Of a stretch of 64,000 nt of DNA, positions 34,617 to 42,281 are shown in pieces. The stretch is from a virus: positions 1 through 64,000 of IMG/VR virus record IMGVR_UViG_3300023112_000009. One strand, given 5' to 3'. The position numbers were made by a program, and so were the translations under genes. Every line of letters starts with the position of its first letter. The stretch's first letter is position 1. The notes below the pieces were generated by a model, which saw only the letters and a list, made by a program, of their open reading frames with translations, was not told the origin of the DNA and did no database searches.

Positions 34617-34903
34617 AAAGACTCAATCAAAAACCTCAGGACAAAAGAGTGTTCAGTTGTCCTCAGTGTAAGAAGTATCGCATGACTCGTCCGCTTGACT
34701 ATGTGGTCAACGAGACGAAGCAAGAATACAAGACGAAGGACAAGGACACGATTGAGTTGTTTGTCGATATTTGTGAATCCTGCAAGGCTCGCAATAACCG
34801 ACAGTATTTCGAGCCCTCCAAGGCTGATATTAAACGCATCCTAAAAGCAATGCAAGAAGACGCCAAGCTTGGCGAGGACCAGTCGCTAGAAGATCTCCTA
34901 TAA
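34613..34903 (+). CDS. Small zinc-binding protein
   Basis: A 96-residue protein with CPQC in VFSCPQCKKYRMTRP and CESC in VDICESCKARNNR, a zinc knuckle pair, followed by a helical acidic C-terminus. I do not recognise the family. It is coupled to mazG (ATGA) and to the FAD oxidoreductase gene (one-base overlap), so the four genes from 33973 to 36111 form one unit. Confidence 0.6.
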   Translation: MKRLNQKPQDKRVFSCPQCKKYRMTRPLDYVVNETKQEYKTKDKDTIELFVDICESCKARNNRQYFEPSKADIKRILKAMQEDAKLGEDQSLEDLL

Positions 34904-36111
34904 TGGCAAGCCACAACAACTACTGGTTCCAGACGTGCCCGACTCGACACAAAGTTTCGTCGGGCATCGTTCGAAATGTAGACGTATTAATCATCGGTGG
35001 CGGGGTCGCCGGTATCAATATGCTTTACAATTTGATCAACGCTGGAGTAACTAATACTTATCTCGTTGAAGAATCGACCGTAGGTGCACACGCCTCGGGT
35101 CGAAGCAGCGGTCAACTCATGTTTCGTGGTTCAAAACTCTTTCATGAGTATGGCGACGAGGCGGGTGCCGAGTACATGAGCTTTATCAAAGAAAACAACA
35201 TGCGTTTTCTCAAGGGTTTACGTGTTGTGAACTTTGATACAGACCTACGTGACACTGGCGGTCTCAGGCTAGCCATTGACGAAAACGAGCTAGAAAAACT
35301 AGAGATTGAGTCAGAGTTTATTCGCGTACACGCTGGTCTCGACTGTCCTATACTGACAAAACAGGACGTAGAGGGGATGTTGCCCCAAACGGGTTTTGTT
35401 GGTGGCATGTTTGTGCCCACGGAAGCTACGTTTAATCCTTACAAAGTCGTCAATGGTTTGAGGGAGTTGGTAGAAAATAAAGGGTCGCGTGTTCTAACTG
35501 ACTGTCAAGTTACCAGCGTCACACCAGACGCTAAAGGGTTCAGTGTTTCAATTCGACACAAGGGAACTATTCGAGCTAAAAAGGTAGTTTATGCGATCAA
35601 TGCTTATACGTCAGAGCTATTACCTGAGCTTGCAGAGTCCCTGACTCCGTTTCGAGGTCAGATGATTGCTACAGATTATCTCGAAGATCAAATTTTACCT
35701 TCGATGAGTATGACCTGTAATGATTGTAACGAATATTTTCGAGTACATAATGGTCGTCTTGTCGTTGGCGGAATGAGACACGCAGTTAGAGGAAAGCAAA
35801 TAGGACTAACCAACGACGGAGAGTTAAGTCCTGTTGTATTCGATAAGCTTCGCGATTTTGTGTCTGGTGCATTGCCGCATATTAAAAATGTAAAATTCAC
35901 GCACTCATGGTCTGGAATCATGTGTGCTACGCCAGACGACTTACCGCTTATTGGTGCCTTGCCCAATCGCCCCAATGAATTTATTCTAAGTGGTTTTAAT
36001 GGTTATGGTTACGGTCATGCATTACACGGTAGCATGATCGTCCGAGACTTAATTGTTTCGGGGGAGTCCAAACGTCCTGGTACACAACTATTTGACCCCG
36101 CAAGATTTTAA
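34903..36111 (+). CDS. FAD-dependent oxidoreductase, DAO family
   Basis: A 402-residue flavoprotein of the D-amino-acid/glycine oxidase (DAO) family. DVLIIGGGVAGINMLYNL near residue 27 is the FAD-binding Rossmann motif and GAHASGRSSGQL the conserved loop after strand 2. The C-terminal HSWSGIMCATPDDLPLIGAL and LSGFNGYGYGHALHG form the second FAD-contact region. The layout resembles PuuB-like amine oxidases. It should oxidise an amine or amino acid. Such an enzyme is rare in phages; roles in modified DNA bases or modified tRNA are possible. It lies in the mazG-nrdJ-thyX region. Confidence 0.85.
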   Translation: MASHNNYWFQTCPTRHKVSSGIVRNVDVLIIGGGVAGINMLYNLINAGVTNTYLVEESTVGAHASGRSSGQLMFRGSKLFHEYGDEAGAEYMSFIKENNMRFLKGLRVVNFDTDLRDTGGLRLAIDENELEKLEIESEFIRVHAGLDCPILTKQDVEGMLPQTGFVGGMFVPTEATFNPYKVVNGLRELVENKGSRVLTDCQVTSVTPDAKGFSVSIRHKGTIRAKKVVYAINAYTSELLPELAESLTPFRGQMIATDYLEDQILPSMSMTCNDCNEYFRVHNGRLVVGGMRHAVRGKQIGLTNDGELSPVVFDKLRDFVSGALPHIKNVKFTHSWSGIMCATPDDLPLIGALPNRPNEFILSGFNGYGYGHALHGSMIVRDLIVSGESKRPGTQLFDPARF

Positions 36112-36593
36112 TGACTAGAGCTTTAGCTGACCATAATTACTGTTCGTACTGCGATTGCGATGTTGTTAACGATCACTGGTATTGGCAAAAGTCAAATAAA
36201 GTTAAGGGCGACGGTTACTGGAAATGTAAGCAGCAAAACCGCGACAACGCTAAGCGGTGGCGTTTGAATAACTTAGACCGTATGCGGTTGCGTTCACATT
36301 TTGATCAAGACAGGAAACACCTTAGAGAATTTGATCTTGATCTTGATTTTTATCGTACTCTTATTAAGCAGCCGTGTTTGTATTGCGAAACACTGCCCGC
36401 TAATGGGGTTGACCGAAAAGATTCTGGGATCGGGCACATAAAGACTAATTGTGTGCCTTGTTGTGCCAAGTGTAACATAATTTTAGGCGACATACCATTT
36501 TCGGCAAAGCTAGAACTGAGCAGCGGACTTCGTAACATACACACGAAGGGATTATTAAATAACTGGGAAGTACCATCCAAAAGACGATCATGA
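36111..36593 (+). CDS. HNH-type endonuclease (treble-clef), free-standing
   Basis: A 160-residue protein. An N-terminal cysteine cluster (NYCSYCDCDV, WKCKQQN) is followed by CLYCETLPANGVDRKDSG and NCVPCCAKCNIILGD. The order CxxC, DRxDSGxGH, then NxxPCCxxCN is that of phage HNH nucleases with a zinc-stabilised treble clef. It lies between the FAD oxidoreductase and ribonucleotide reductase genes, with one- and four-base overlaps, a typical site for a mobile endonuclease that targets a nucleotide-metabolism locus. Confidence 0.75.
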   Translation: MTRALADHNYCSYCDCDVVNDHWYWQKSNKVKGDGYWKCKQQNRDNAKRWRLNNLDRMRLRSHFDQDRKHLREFDLDLDFYRTLIKQPCLYCETLPANGVDRKDSGIGHIKTNCVPCCAKCNIILGDIPFSAKLELSSGLRNIHTKGLLNNWEVPSKRRS

Positions 36594-38470
36594 AACTAGA
36601 AGGACTATCACGAGACATTTTCTTACAACGTTACGCCATGCCAGGAGAGGATTCCTGGACACAATGTGCTAAACGTGTCTCGGAGAACATTGCTACCGTT
36701 GAGATAAACGGTGCCGCCCAGGAGTGGGCAACAAATTTTGAGTCAGTGATCGACGCTGGCGACTTCATGCCTGGGGGACGCATCCTTTTTGGAGCAGGCA
36801 GACGCCAGTTCAATATGCTTAACTGCTATCGTCTTCACCCAGAAGATACAGTAGAGTCTATTGGCAAGATGATCAGTGACACCTACCTAATTTCATGTGG
36901 TGGCGGTGGCATCGGGTACAACTTCTCGTCTATTCGACCCAAGGGCGACGACATTCAGACGATTAGGAACTCTGCCCCTGGTGCCGTCTCCGTCATGAAG
37001 ATGGTCAACGAGGTTGGCAACCACGTACGCAGCGGCAAGAATCGCCGTACCGCACTAATCGCCATTCTCAATGTTGATCACCCTGATCTTTTCGAGTTCC
37101 TGCACGTTAAGCTAGACCTTGCACAACTCACTAACTTTAATATTTCGGTTGGCATCACAAACGATTTCATTAAAGCGGTAAAGAAAAACAAGCCGTGGGT
37201 ATTTAAGTTTAACGGACGCACCTATCACCAGTACCACATGAGACGAGTAAGTCCTGACGGTACCGAAACGATCAAGGTGATTGCTTTAAATGAAGAAGAT
37301 GCAGTGGGACGTGCCCAGACTCATCACCGTATCACCCAGGACGACAAGTTCACTCACGTTAGGCAAGTGGACATTATGGCAGCGGATATCTGGGAGACCC
37401 TGATGACCAACGCCTGGAAGAGTGGAGATCCCGGCATCTATAACTTGGACCTCGCCAACACGTTTACTAATGTTTCTTATTTCGAGGACTTGGATTCTCC
37501 GAATCCATGCGGTGAGATTCCGTTGCCCCCTTATGGCAACTGTTGTCTCGGACACATCAACTTGTCCAACATGTTCTCAGAGAAGACTGGTGACGTGAAC
37601 TGGAAACGCTTTGCCAAAGCTATTCGATATGGCGTTCGTTTCTTGGACGATGTTTTGACAGCAAATCATTACCCTATTCCTGAGTGCAAGACCGCTGGCG
37701 AACGTACTCGTCGTATTGGTTTGGGCGTGACAGGACTGCATTATCTCCTGCTAAAGCTGGGGCATGTGTACGGTGACGAGAGGTGTCTTGAGTTCCTAGA
37801 CAGACTGTTCGCTACGTTCCGTAACGAAGCTTACAAGGCGTCCATTGAGCTTGCCAAAGAGAAGGGTGCATTCCCTGAGTTTGACGTTGAGAAGTTTTCG
37901 CAGGAAGAGTTTTTCCAGCAGCTACCTCCACGTATTCAGAACGCCATTAAGAAGTACGGTATTCGTAACGCTGTAAGTCTAACGATTGCACCGTGTGGTA
38001 CGAACAGTATGGTGCTGAACGTTTCCTCTGGAGTGGAACCGATCTTTGCTCCTCTATATGAAAGACGATTCCGAGAGGGGAATGTGACTCGTAAGGAGGT
38101 CGTTACTGACGCTCTGTTTGCTGAGTTCTATAGTCAAGGTAGGGAGATGGAGCATTTCCGTGGTTCTCATGACATTTCTGTTGAGGATCACCTAGCGGTT
38201 CAGTCTACGATTCAAAAGTATATTGACTCCGCGATCTCCAAGACGACGAACCTACCTAAAGATTACCCTGTTGAAAAATTGAGCGAGGTCGTCTTAGAGC
38301 AAGCTCCGTACGTCAAGGGTTTTACGATTTATCGTCAAGGGTCTAAGGGGGGCGAGCCTTTGAAGCCGCTCGATATCTCTAACCCCACCAAGCTGGAAGC
38401 CGCTATGAAGAAAGCTGGAGTTGAAGTACTATCAATCGAAGCTTGTCGTGGTGGAATTTGCGAAATCTAG
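36590..38470 (+). CDS. nrdJ: Ribonucleoside-diphosphate/triphosphate reductase, class II (cobalamin-dependent)
   Basis: A 626-residue enzyme that reduces ribonucleotides to deoxyribonucleotides. NPCGEIPLPPYGNC holds the active-site Asn-Cys-Glu, and MLNCYRL the first redox cysteine. SLTIAPCGTNSMVLNVSSGVEP is the phosphate-binding finger. The C-terminal ACRGGICEI keeps a cysteine pair for re-reduction. There is no ATP-cone and no radical-generating NrdB partner in the window, which supports class II. It needs adenosylcobalamin from the host. It starts at an ATGA junction after the HNH gene. Confidence 0.88.
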   Translation: MKLEGLSRDIFLQRYAMPGEDSWTQCAKRVSENIATVEINGAAQEWATNFESVIDAGDFMPGGRILFGAGRRQFNMLNCYRLHPEDTVESIGKMISDTYLISCGGGGIGYNFSSIRPKGDDIQTIRNSAPGAVSVMKMVNEVGNHVRSGKNRRTALIAILNVDHPDLFEFLHVKLDLAQLTNFNISVGITNDFIKAVKKNKPWVFKFNGRTYHQYHMRRVSPDGTETIKVIALNEEDAVGRAQTHHRITQDDKFTHVRQVDIMAADIWETLMTNAWKSGDPGIYNLDLANTFTNVSYFEDLDSPNPCGEIPLPPYGNCCLGHINLSNMFSEKTGDVNWKRFAKAIRYGVRFLDDVLTANHYPIPECKTAGERTRRIGLGVTGLHYLLLKLGHVYGDERCLEFLDRLFATFRNEAYKASIELAKEKGAFPEFDVEKFSQEEFFQQLPPRIQNAIKKYGIRNAVSLTIAPCGTNSMVLNVSSGVEPIFAPLYERRFREGNVTRKEVVTDALFAEFYSQGREMEHFRGSHDISVEDHLAVQSTIQKYIDSAISKTTNLPKDYPVEKLSEVVLEQAPYVKGFTIYRQGSKGGEPLKPLDISNPTKLEAAMKKAGVEVLSIEACRGGICEI

Positions 38471-38499
38471 ATAACACGACAGACCATTCTGCGTATAAT
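38471..38499 (+). promoter_or_regulatory. Promoter for a leaderless gene (TATAAT-N6-ATG)
   Basis: A perfect -10 TATAAT at 38494-38499 lies exactly six bases before the ATG at 38506, in the short gap after nrdJ. The best -35 at 17-base spacing is ATAACA (38471-38476), only four of six matches. No Shine-Dalgarno is present upstream of the ATG. Confidence 0.5.
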
Positions 38500-38505
38500 T
38501 GAAAC

Positions 38506-38829
38506 ATGACACAACCCCAATCGAAAGAGAAGTATATTCTAACCCATCCCAAAGACGAGAGCAATGAGGATATTCTGTATCGCTTCATGCTGACCCTCAA
38601 CAGGCGGCTTGCCGAAAAGGTTGGCAGTGAGACTATCGAGTCGCGTCTACTTAAGGCTATCGGCACGTTGGATGGTGTTGATGGTATGCAACAAGGCGGC
38701 ATGTACACCATTGAAGTGGTTATTGCTCGCACGTTTGATCCCGCAGAAGTTATCACGGAACTCAAGCGTCGTTTGGACGATGATGTTCTAAGCGAAATCA
38801 TTACCCCTAACAAAAAGATCATTGTCTGA
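38506..38829 (+). CDS. Hypothetical protein
   Basis: A 107-residue protein with no Shine-Dalgarno and a TATAAT six bases before its ATG, so it is probably translated from a leaderless message. It is mixed alpha/beta with a helix around ILYRFMLTLNRRLAEKV, a GMYTIEVVIARTF strand and a late LKRRLDDDVLSEI helix. I recognise no family. It opens a unit that continues with a 50-residue protein and thyX. Confidence 0.55.
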   Translation: MTQPQSKEKYILTHPKDESNEDILYRFMLTLNRRLAEKVGSETIESRLLKAIGTLDGVDGMQQGGMYTIEVVIARTFDPAEVITELKRRLDDDVLSEIITPNKKIIV

Positions 38830-38981
38830 TGTATTACACTCCCGCAGTCGTGATTCCTGGTAAGCTCGCACACATCACACTGGCCATGGCTCAATCCATG
38901 GCCAAGAGTGCTGGCACTTACGTCATGGACGACAACTTTAAGATCATTAAAGATTACCGCAAAGATGCAAAGCCACAATAA
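38829..38981 (+). CDS. Small hypothetical protein (50 residues)
   Basis: The ATG overlaps the upstream stop by one base (TGATG) and its 3' end overlaps thyX by 17 bases. The product starts MYYTPAVVIPG, has a helix LAHITLAMAQSMAKSAGT and a basic C-terminus. The tight fit between two real genes and the coupling overlaps support it as a gene. No function can be assigned. Confidence 0.55.
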   Translation: MYYTPAVVIPGKLAHITLAMAQSMAKSAGTYVMDDNFKIIKDYRKDAKPQ

Positions 38982-39591
38982 CTCTGTTGAGTTAGTTGGT
39001 TTCTACGGCAGTGACGAGTCCCACGCACTTAGTGCGTGGACTTCTACTAGTAGGGACTTAACTGATGACAAGCGTGGCCGGATGGATAAGATGTTGAACA
39101 CTCTTGCCTCCGCAGGTCACCACACTCCTTTCGAGAAAAGCACGCTTCACTTTTTAGTAAAGAGTGATATCGCTAGCCACATTCACATCATTAAGCACCG
39201 TATTGGTGTCAGTGTGAATGCTGAGTCTGCTCGATATAAAGAATTGAAAGAAGATCAGTTCTACATTCCGTGCGACTGGCCCGAAGATATGGCAGAACAG
39301 TTTGCTTTTGATATGTTGGCACAGTATGACAGATATCATGAGGTGCTTGAGGAACTTGTAGACCGTGGCATGGATAGGAAACGAGCCAAAGAGTCTGCAC
39401 GCTTCTATCTGCCGTACGCAAATCAGATTGTCTCTGATGTATCATTCAACTTCCGATCCTTTATGCATTTTCAAGGCTTGAGAAATAGCGAACATGCACA
39501 AAAGGAAATTCGTTACATTGCACAGGACATGCTAAAGCTCGTTAGAGAGACCGGCATGTTTGACCTTTCCTTAAACTCTTTTGGTTACTAA
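38965..39591 (+). CDS. thyX: Flavin-dependent thymidylate synthase
   Basis: It makes dTMP from dUMP using FAD and methylene-tetrahydrofolate. I place the start at the ATG at 38965 (MQSHNNSVEL). The 208-residue product carries the ThyX signature as KHRIGVSVNAESARY (family form RHRxxSxNxxSxRY; the first arginine is lysine here). FYLPYANQIVSDVSFNFRSFMHF and RYIAQDMLKLV are the C-terminal dUMP/FAD contacts. With nrdJ, mazG and the dNMP kinase at 56288 it completes a phage-encoded dNTP pathway. Confidence 0.9.
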   Translation: MQSHNNSVELVGFYGSDESHALSAWTSTSRDLTDDKRGRMDKMLNTLASAGHHTPFEKSTLHFLVKSDIASHIHIIKHRIGVSVNAESARYKELKEDQFYIPCDWPEDMAEQFAFDMLAQYDRYHEVLEELVDRGMDRKRAKESARFYLPYANQIVSDVSFNFRSFMHFQGLRNSEHAQKEIRYIAQDMLKLVRETGMFDLSLNSFGY

Positions 39592-39592
39592 T

Positions 39593-40099
39593 ATGAATAA
39601 ACTATTCTCTTTTCTAGCTGTTGGTGCCCTCCTTGTTGGAGCGGCATTTACTACTCCTGCTCCTGCTCAGATGACTGCGACAGCAATCCCTATTGGGTGT
39701 TGCCGTATTAACCCTGACAATTACGTTGCTATTAATCTTCGTGGTGTACTAGCTTCTCCTGGACCCGTAGGAACATTCCTGCCTCTTCCGGATACCGTAG
39801 CGACCGTGAATAACGGTGCGATCATTCAGACCGATAAGGCTTTTGTGATCACTGACGTTCGTGTGAGCTACCGCGATGGTGCCACTGGTGATTTCGAGCT
39901 TATGGAAGCTAACCAGGGACAGACCTTCATTCGTACTCTTCTACAAGAAGACAGTATGCTTGACGGCTGGCAGTCGTCCCTTGGTGTGGTAGCCCGTGGA
40001 GACATGGGCGGTGCAATGGGACTTGCCATCAGGGCAGTGAATGGTCCCGACCCAATTCTGTTGGATGTAGAGATTATCGGGTACGCTCGAAATAATTAA
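39593..40099 (+). CDS. Exported protein with N-terminal signal peptide
   Basis: The ATG at 39593 gives MNKLFSFLAVGALLVGAAFTTP and APAQ, a textbook signal peptide: basic start, hydrophobic core, and an A-x-A type cleavage site before MTATAIP. The mature part, about 140 residues, is beta-rich with two cysteines (GCCRINPD). It includes DKAFVITDVRVSYRDGATG and MLDGWQSSLGVVARGD, resembling a beta-sandwich. Phage proteins with Sec signals are uncommon. It precedes the virion-type genes, so it might be surface-exposed or modify the cell envelope. A hairpin follows. Confidence 0.65.
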   Translation: MNKLFSFLAVGALLVGAAFTTPAPAQMTATAIPIGCCRINPDNYVAINLRGVLASPGPVGTFLPLPDTVATVNNGAIIQTDKAFVITDVRVSYRDGATGDFELMEANQGQTFIRTLLQEDSMLDGWQSSLGVVARGDMGGAMGLAIRAVNGPDPILLDVEIIGYARNN

Positions 40100-40125
40100 A
40101 ACATAACACTCAGATACCTTTTCCT

Positions 40126-40157
40126 CTAGGGAGATGCCATTTTTGGTGTCTCCCTAG
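40126..40157 (+). terminator. Hairpin after the exported-protein gene (probable terminator)
   Basis: CTAGGGAGA at the 5' side pairs perfectly with TCTCCCTAG at the 3' side, extended inward by two wobble pairs and CCA/TGG, giving a stem of about 14 pairs with a TTTT loop. No clear U-run follows on either strand, so it may terminate weakly or act as an RNA-stability element. The rest of the 110-base gap (40100-40209) shows nothing else clear except a weak AGGT before the next ATG. Confidence 0.55.
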
Positions 40158-40209
40158 TGTATTATTACATGGTCGAGTTTCGTTTCAAGTCTTTAAATAG
40201 GTAAAAGTT

Positions 40210-40653
40210 ATGACCAGTATTGTACAGACATTTGTTGGGTCTGGCACCCTGCCCGCCACAAGGGGCATCCTGCCAGTGAGCCAAAGAGGCAATGAGCCCA
40301 TTGGCCAAGGGGTTCGCACCGGCATTCAGGTCGTAGTTGCGAACCCGGAAGATCTCGTAGCTGTTGATGCCTTTGCAGCATCCGGCATCACCGTGAGTAC
40401 CGGAGTTGTGGAGATCGTTGGGCCGCACACTAATCCTCTGCCTCGTAGCCGCGAGATCATTGTAGAAAACGTAGGTGCTGCTGACGTTTACCTAAGTCAT
40501 CTGCCCACGTTCCCGGCTGAAGATGCTTTCGAGCTATCAACAGAAGGTACAGCGGGTAGAAGCACAAGGGTCACCCTACCATTACTACATAACGTTTCGG
40601 TCTACGCCAAAACAGCAGCCGGTACCACGTCAGTACGTCTTTTGATTTTGTAA
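40210..40653 (+). CDS. Putative virion protein, beta-sandwich type
   Basis: A 147-residue, beta-rich, Gly/Thr/Val-rich protein. The C-terminal half (LPRSREIIVENVGAADVYLS ... VSVYAKTAAGTTSVRLLIL) is clearly related to that of the next gene (RRALVVHNAGDVDVFLGSS ... VEVYAVCATSADVRIMEL). It probably forms a small beta-sandwich used as a decoration or appendage subunit. It opens the structural-type group. The upstream Shine-Dalgarno is weak (TAGGTAAAAG). Confidence 0.55.
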   Translation: MTSIVQTFVGSGTLPATRGILPVSQRGNEPIGQGVRTGIQVVVANPEDLVAVDAFAASGITVSTGVVEIVGPHTNPLPRSREIIVENVGAADVYLSHLPTFPAEDAFELSTEGTAGRSTRVTLPLLHNVSVYAKTAAGTTSVRLLIL

Positions 40654-40681
40654 GGGACGCCCCTTTTAAGGAGGTTCCCTT
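40652..40681 (+). promoter_or_regulatory. Hairpin enclosing a strong ribosome binding site
   Basis: AAGGGA (40652-40657) pairs with TCCCTT (40676-40681) directly before the ATG at 40682. An inner CCT/AGG pairing places the strong Shine-Dalgarno AAGGAGG (40668-40674) inside the structure. It could limit ribosome access unless opened by upstream translation. The first arm begins at the stop codon of the preceding gene. Confidence 0.45.
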
Positions 40682-41119
40682 ATGAATCAGCAATATTTTG
40701 CAACCGTAGGCAGCGGCACAGTTCCGCACACTGGGCACGGACCAGCACACGGCTTTACTCCGGGGGCGTACCCTGGAGCACATAGCAAGGAAGACTTACG
40801 TACCCGAGTAGGCGACGGAGCTATTATCCTCAATCCCGAGGACTTTAGTGTTAACATTGGCCTATCCACTCAGGCGATTATAGTAGCAACCTCGGCATTA
40901 CCTCTGCCTGCCACGCCCCTAGAATATCGCAGGGCGTTAGTTGTACACAACGCAGGAGATGTTGATGTCTTTTTAGGCAGTTCCAATGTAACCACAGCGA
41001 ACGGCATGCCCTTGGCGGCTGGTGAAAAAATCGCTTTTGATATCCAAGGTAATCCGAATGTCGAAGTGTATGCTGTCTGTGCCACGTCGGCTGACGTGAG
41101 AATCATGGAATTAGCTTAG
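40682..41119 (+). CDS. Putative virion protein, paralogue of 40210
   Basis: A 145-residue beta-rich protein with a strong AAGGAGG seven bases upstream, though sequestered in a hairpin. The N-terminus is glycine- and histidine-rich (TVGSGTVPHTGHGPAHGF), unlike its paralogue. The C-terminal domain matches that of the 40210 product. Both start with VGSG motifs and contain an NPEDL/NPEDF segment, so the two are duplicates. A LAGLIDADG gene follows with no gap. Confidence 0.55.
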   Translation: MNQQYFATVGSGTVPHTGHGPAHGFTPGAYPGAHSKEDLRTRVGDGAIILNPEDFSVNIGLSTQAIIVATSALPLPATPLEYRRALVVHNAGDVDVFLGSSNVTTANGMPLAAGEKIAFDIQGNPNVEVYAVCATSADVRIMELA

Positions 41120-41764
41120 ATGAAACATCAACACACAAACATATTTCAAGAGATTAATATGGTTTCTTGCTATTGGGCTGGATTTTTAGCCGCCGATGGA
41201 TCATTAATTCCTCAACGTAATGTTGTGTCTATTGGTTTAGCTGAAAAAGATATCGATCATTTGCACAAATTACAGACCGTCTTGTCTTGTGGTAATCCAG
41301 TAACCACAAGAGTAAACAATGCGTTTGGCGGACATGTACGATGTGACTTACAAATCACCGCCGCACGGGATCTTATTGAGTCACTTGGTTTAAACTTCAA
41401 CATTACATCACGTAAAAGCCTAACTCTACAACCACCTAGCTTAAAAACAGAAGATAATATTCGTTCTTTCGTCCGTGGTTACATGGATGGCGACGGGTAC
41501 ATTTCACAGTATGGCGGTAAGAACCGACCAAATACATACGTGGGTTTTGCAGGCACACGAGACGTGTTACAATGGATTAAAGAACAAATTCAGCGATCTG
41601 TAAAAGTTGGCAATCCTTCTATTTACAAGCACAAGAACGCTAATGTGTATCAATTGATTTTTGGTGGACGCCAAGCGGAACGCATCTTGGATTGGTTGTA
41701 TGCTGATTCTACACAATCTACTCGTCTTGATCGCAAGTACAAGAAGTATGGGGAGATTACCTAA
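41120..41764 (+). CDS. LAGLIDADG homing endonuclease
   Basis: A 214-residue single-chain endonuclease with YWAGFLAADG near residue 18 and VRGYMDGDG near residue 117. It is related over its length to the enzyme at 18110 (shared SLTLQPPSLK/TYTLQPPELK block). It begins on the base after the upstream stop and overlaps the next gene by one base, so it is inserted precisely between two virion-type genes. It has lower GC than its neighbours. Confidence 0.87.
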   Translation: MKHQHTNIFQEINMVSCYWAGFLAADGSLIPQRNVVSIGLAEKDIDHLHKLQTVLSCGNPVTTRVNNAFGGHVRCDLQITAARDLIESLGLNFNITSRKSLTLQPPSLKTEDNIRSFVRGYMDGDGYISQYGGKNRPNTYVGFAGTRDVLQWIKEQIQRSVKVGNPSIYKHKNANVYQLIFGGRQAERILDWLYADSTQSTRLDRKYKKYGEIT

Positions 41765-42240
41765 TGGTTGGCGTTGGCAGTATCGTATCAGTCGGCGGCA
41801 CCGGAGGCGGTGGTGGTAGCGGTGGTAGCTCTGGCATTCAAAATCTGAATGGTCAGACCGGCCCCGTTGTTACGCTCGTTGGTACAAGTGGTATTGTCAT
41901 TGCTCCTGTTGCCCCCAACATCATCAATATTGGCTTTAATGGATCAACCACCCAATCAGGCGTTCTCGGTGTCAACGGCATCGACGTTCAGCAGGTTGGC
42001 GGTAACTTCATAGTAGACGGAGCATCTCTTTCTGGATTAGGTGTTTCAAAATTCTCTTCTTCTTTTTCCAGCATAACTAGCGGTGTGTTCACACATAGCT
42101 TCAATACCCTCGATGTCATTGTTCAAGTATTTGACAGTGATAGACACGTAATCTTCCCAGATGATATCATTGTGGAGAACGGTGACCAAGTAAGTGTCAC
42201 ATTCAATCAGCCACAAACAGGAAGAGTGGTCATAATATAG
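41764..42240 (+). CDS. Tail-fibre-like protein, small
   Basis: A 158-residue protein. It starts with a Gly/Ser-rich linker (GGTGGGGGSGGSSG) followed by IQNLNGQTGPVVTLVGTSGI, a module common in phage tail-fibre and appendage proteins. The C-terminal domain (FTHSFNTLDVIVQVFDS ... IIVENGDQVSVTFNQPQTG) is shared with the end of the 42282 product. It is probably a distal adhesin-type beta domain. The start overlaps the homing endonuclease stop by one base. Confidence 0.6.
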   Translation: MVGVGSIVSVGGTGGGGGSGGSSGIQNLNGQTGPVVTLVGTSGIVIAPVAPNIINIGFNGSTTQSGVLGVNGIDVQQVGGNFIVDGASLSGLGVSKFSSSFSSITSGVFTHSFNTLDVIVQVFDSDRHVIFPDDIIVENGDQVSVTFNQPQTGRVVII

Positions 42241-42281
42241 TGTACTATTTAATGAGGAAGGTCGCGTAACAGGAGAGCGTC

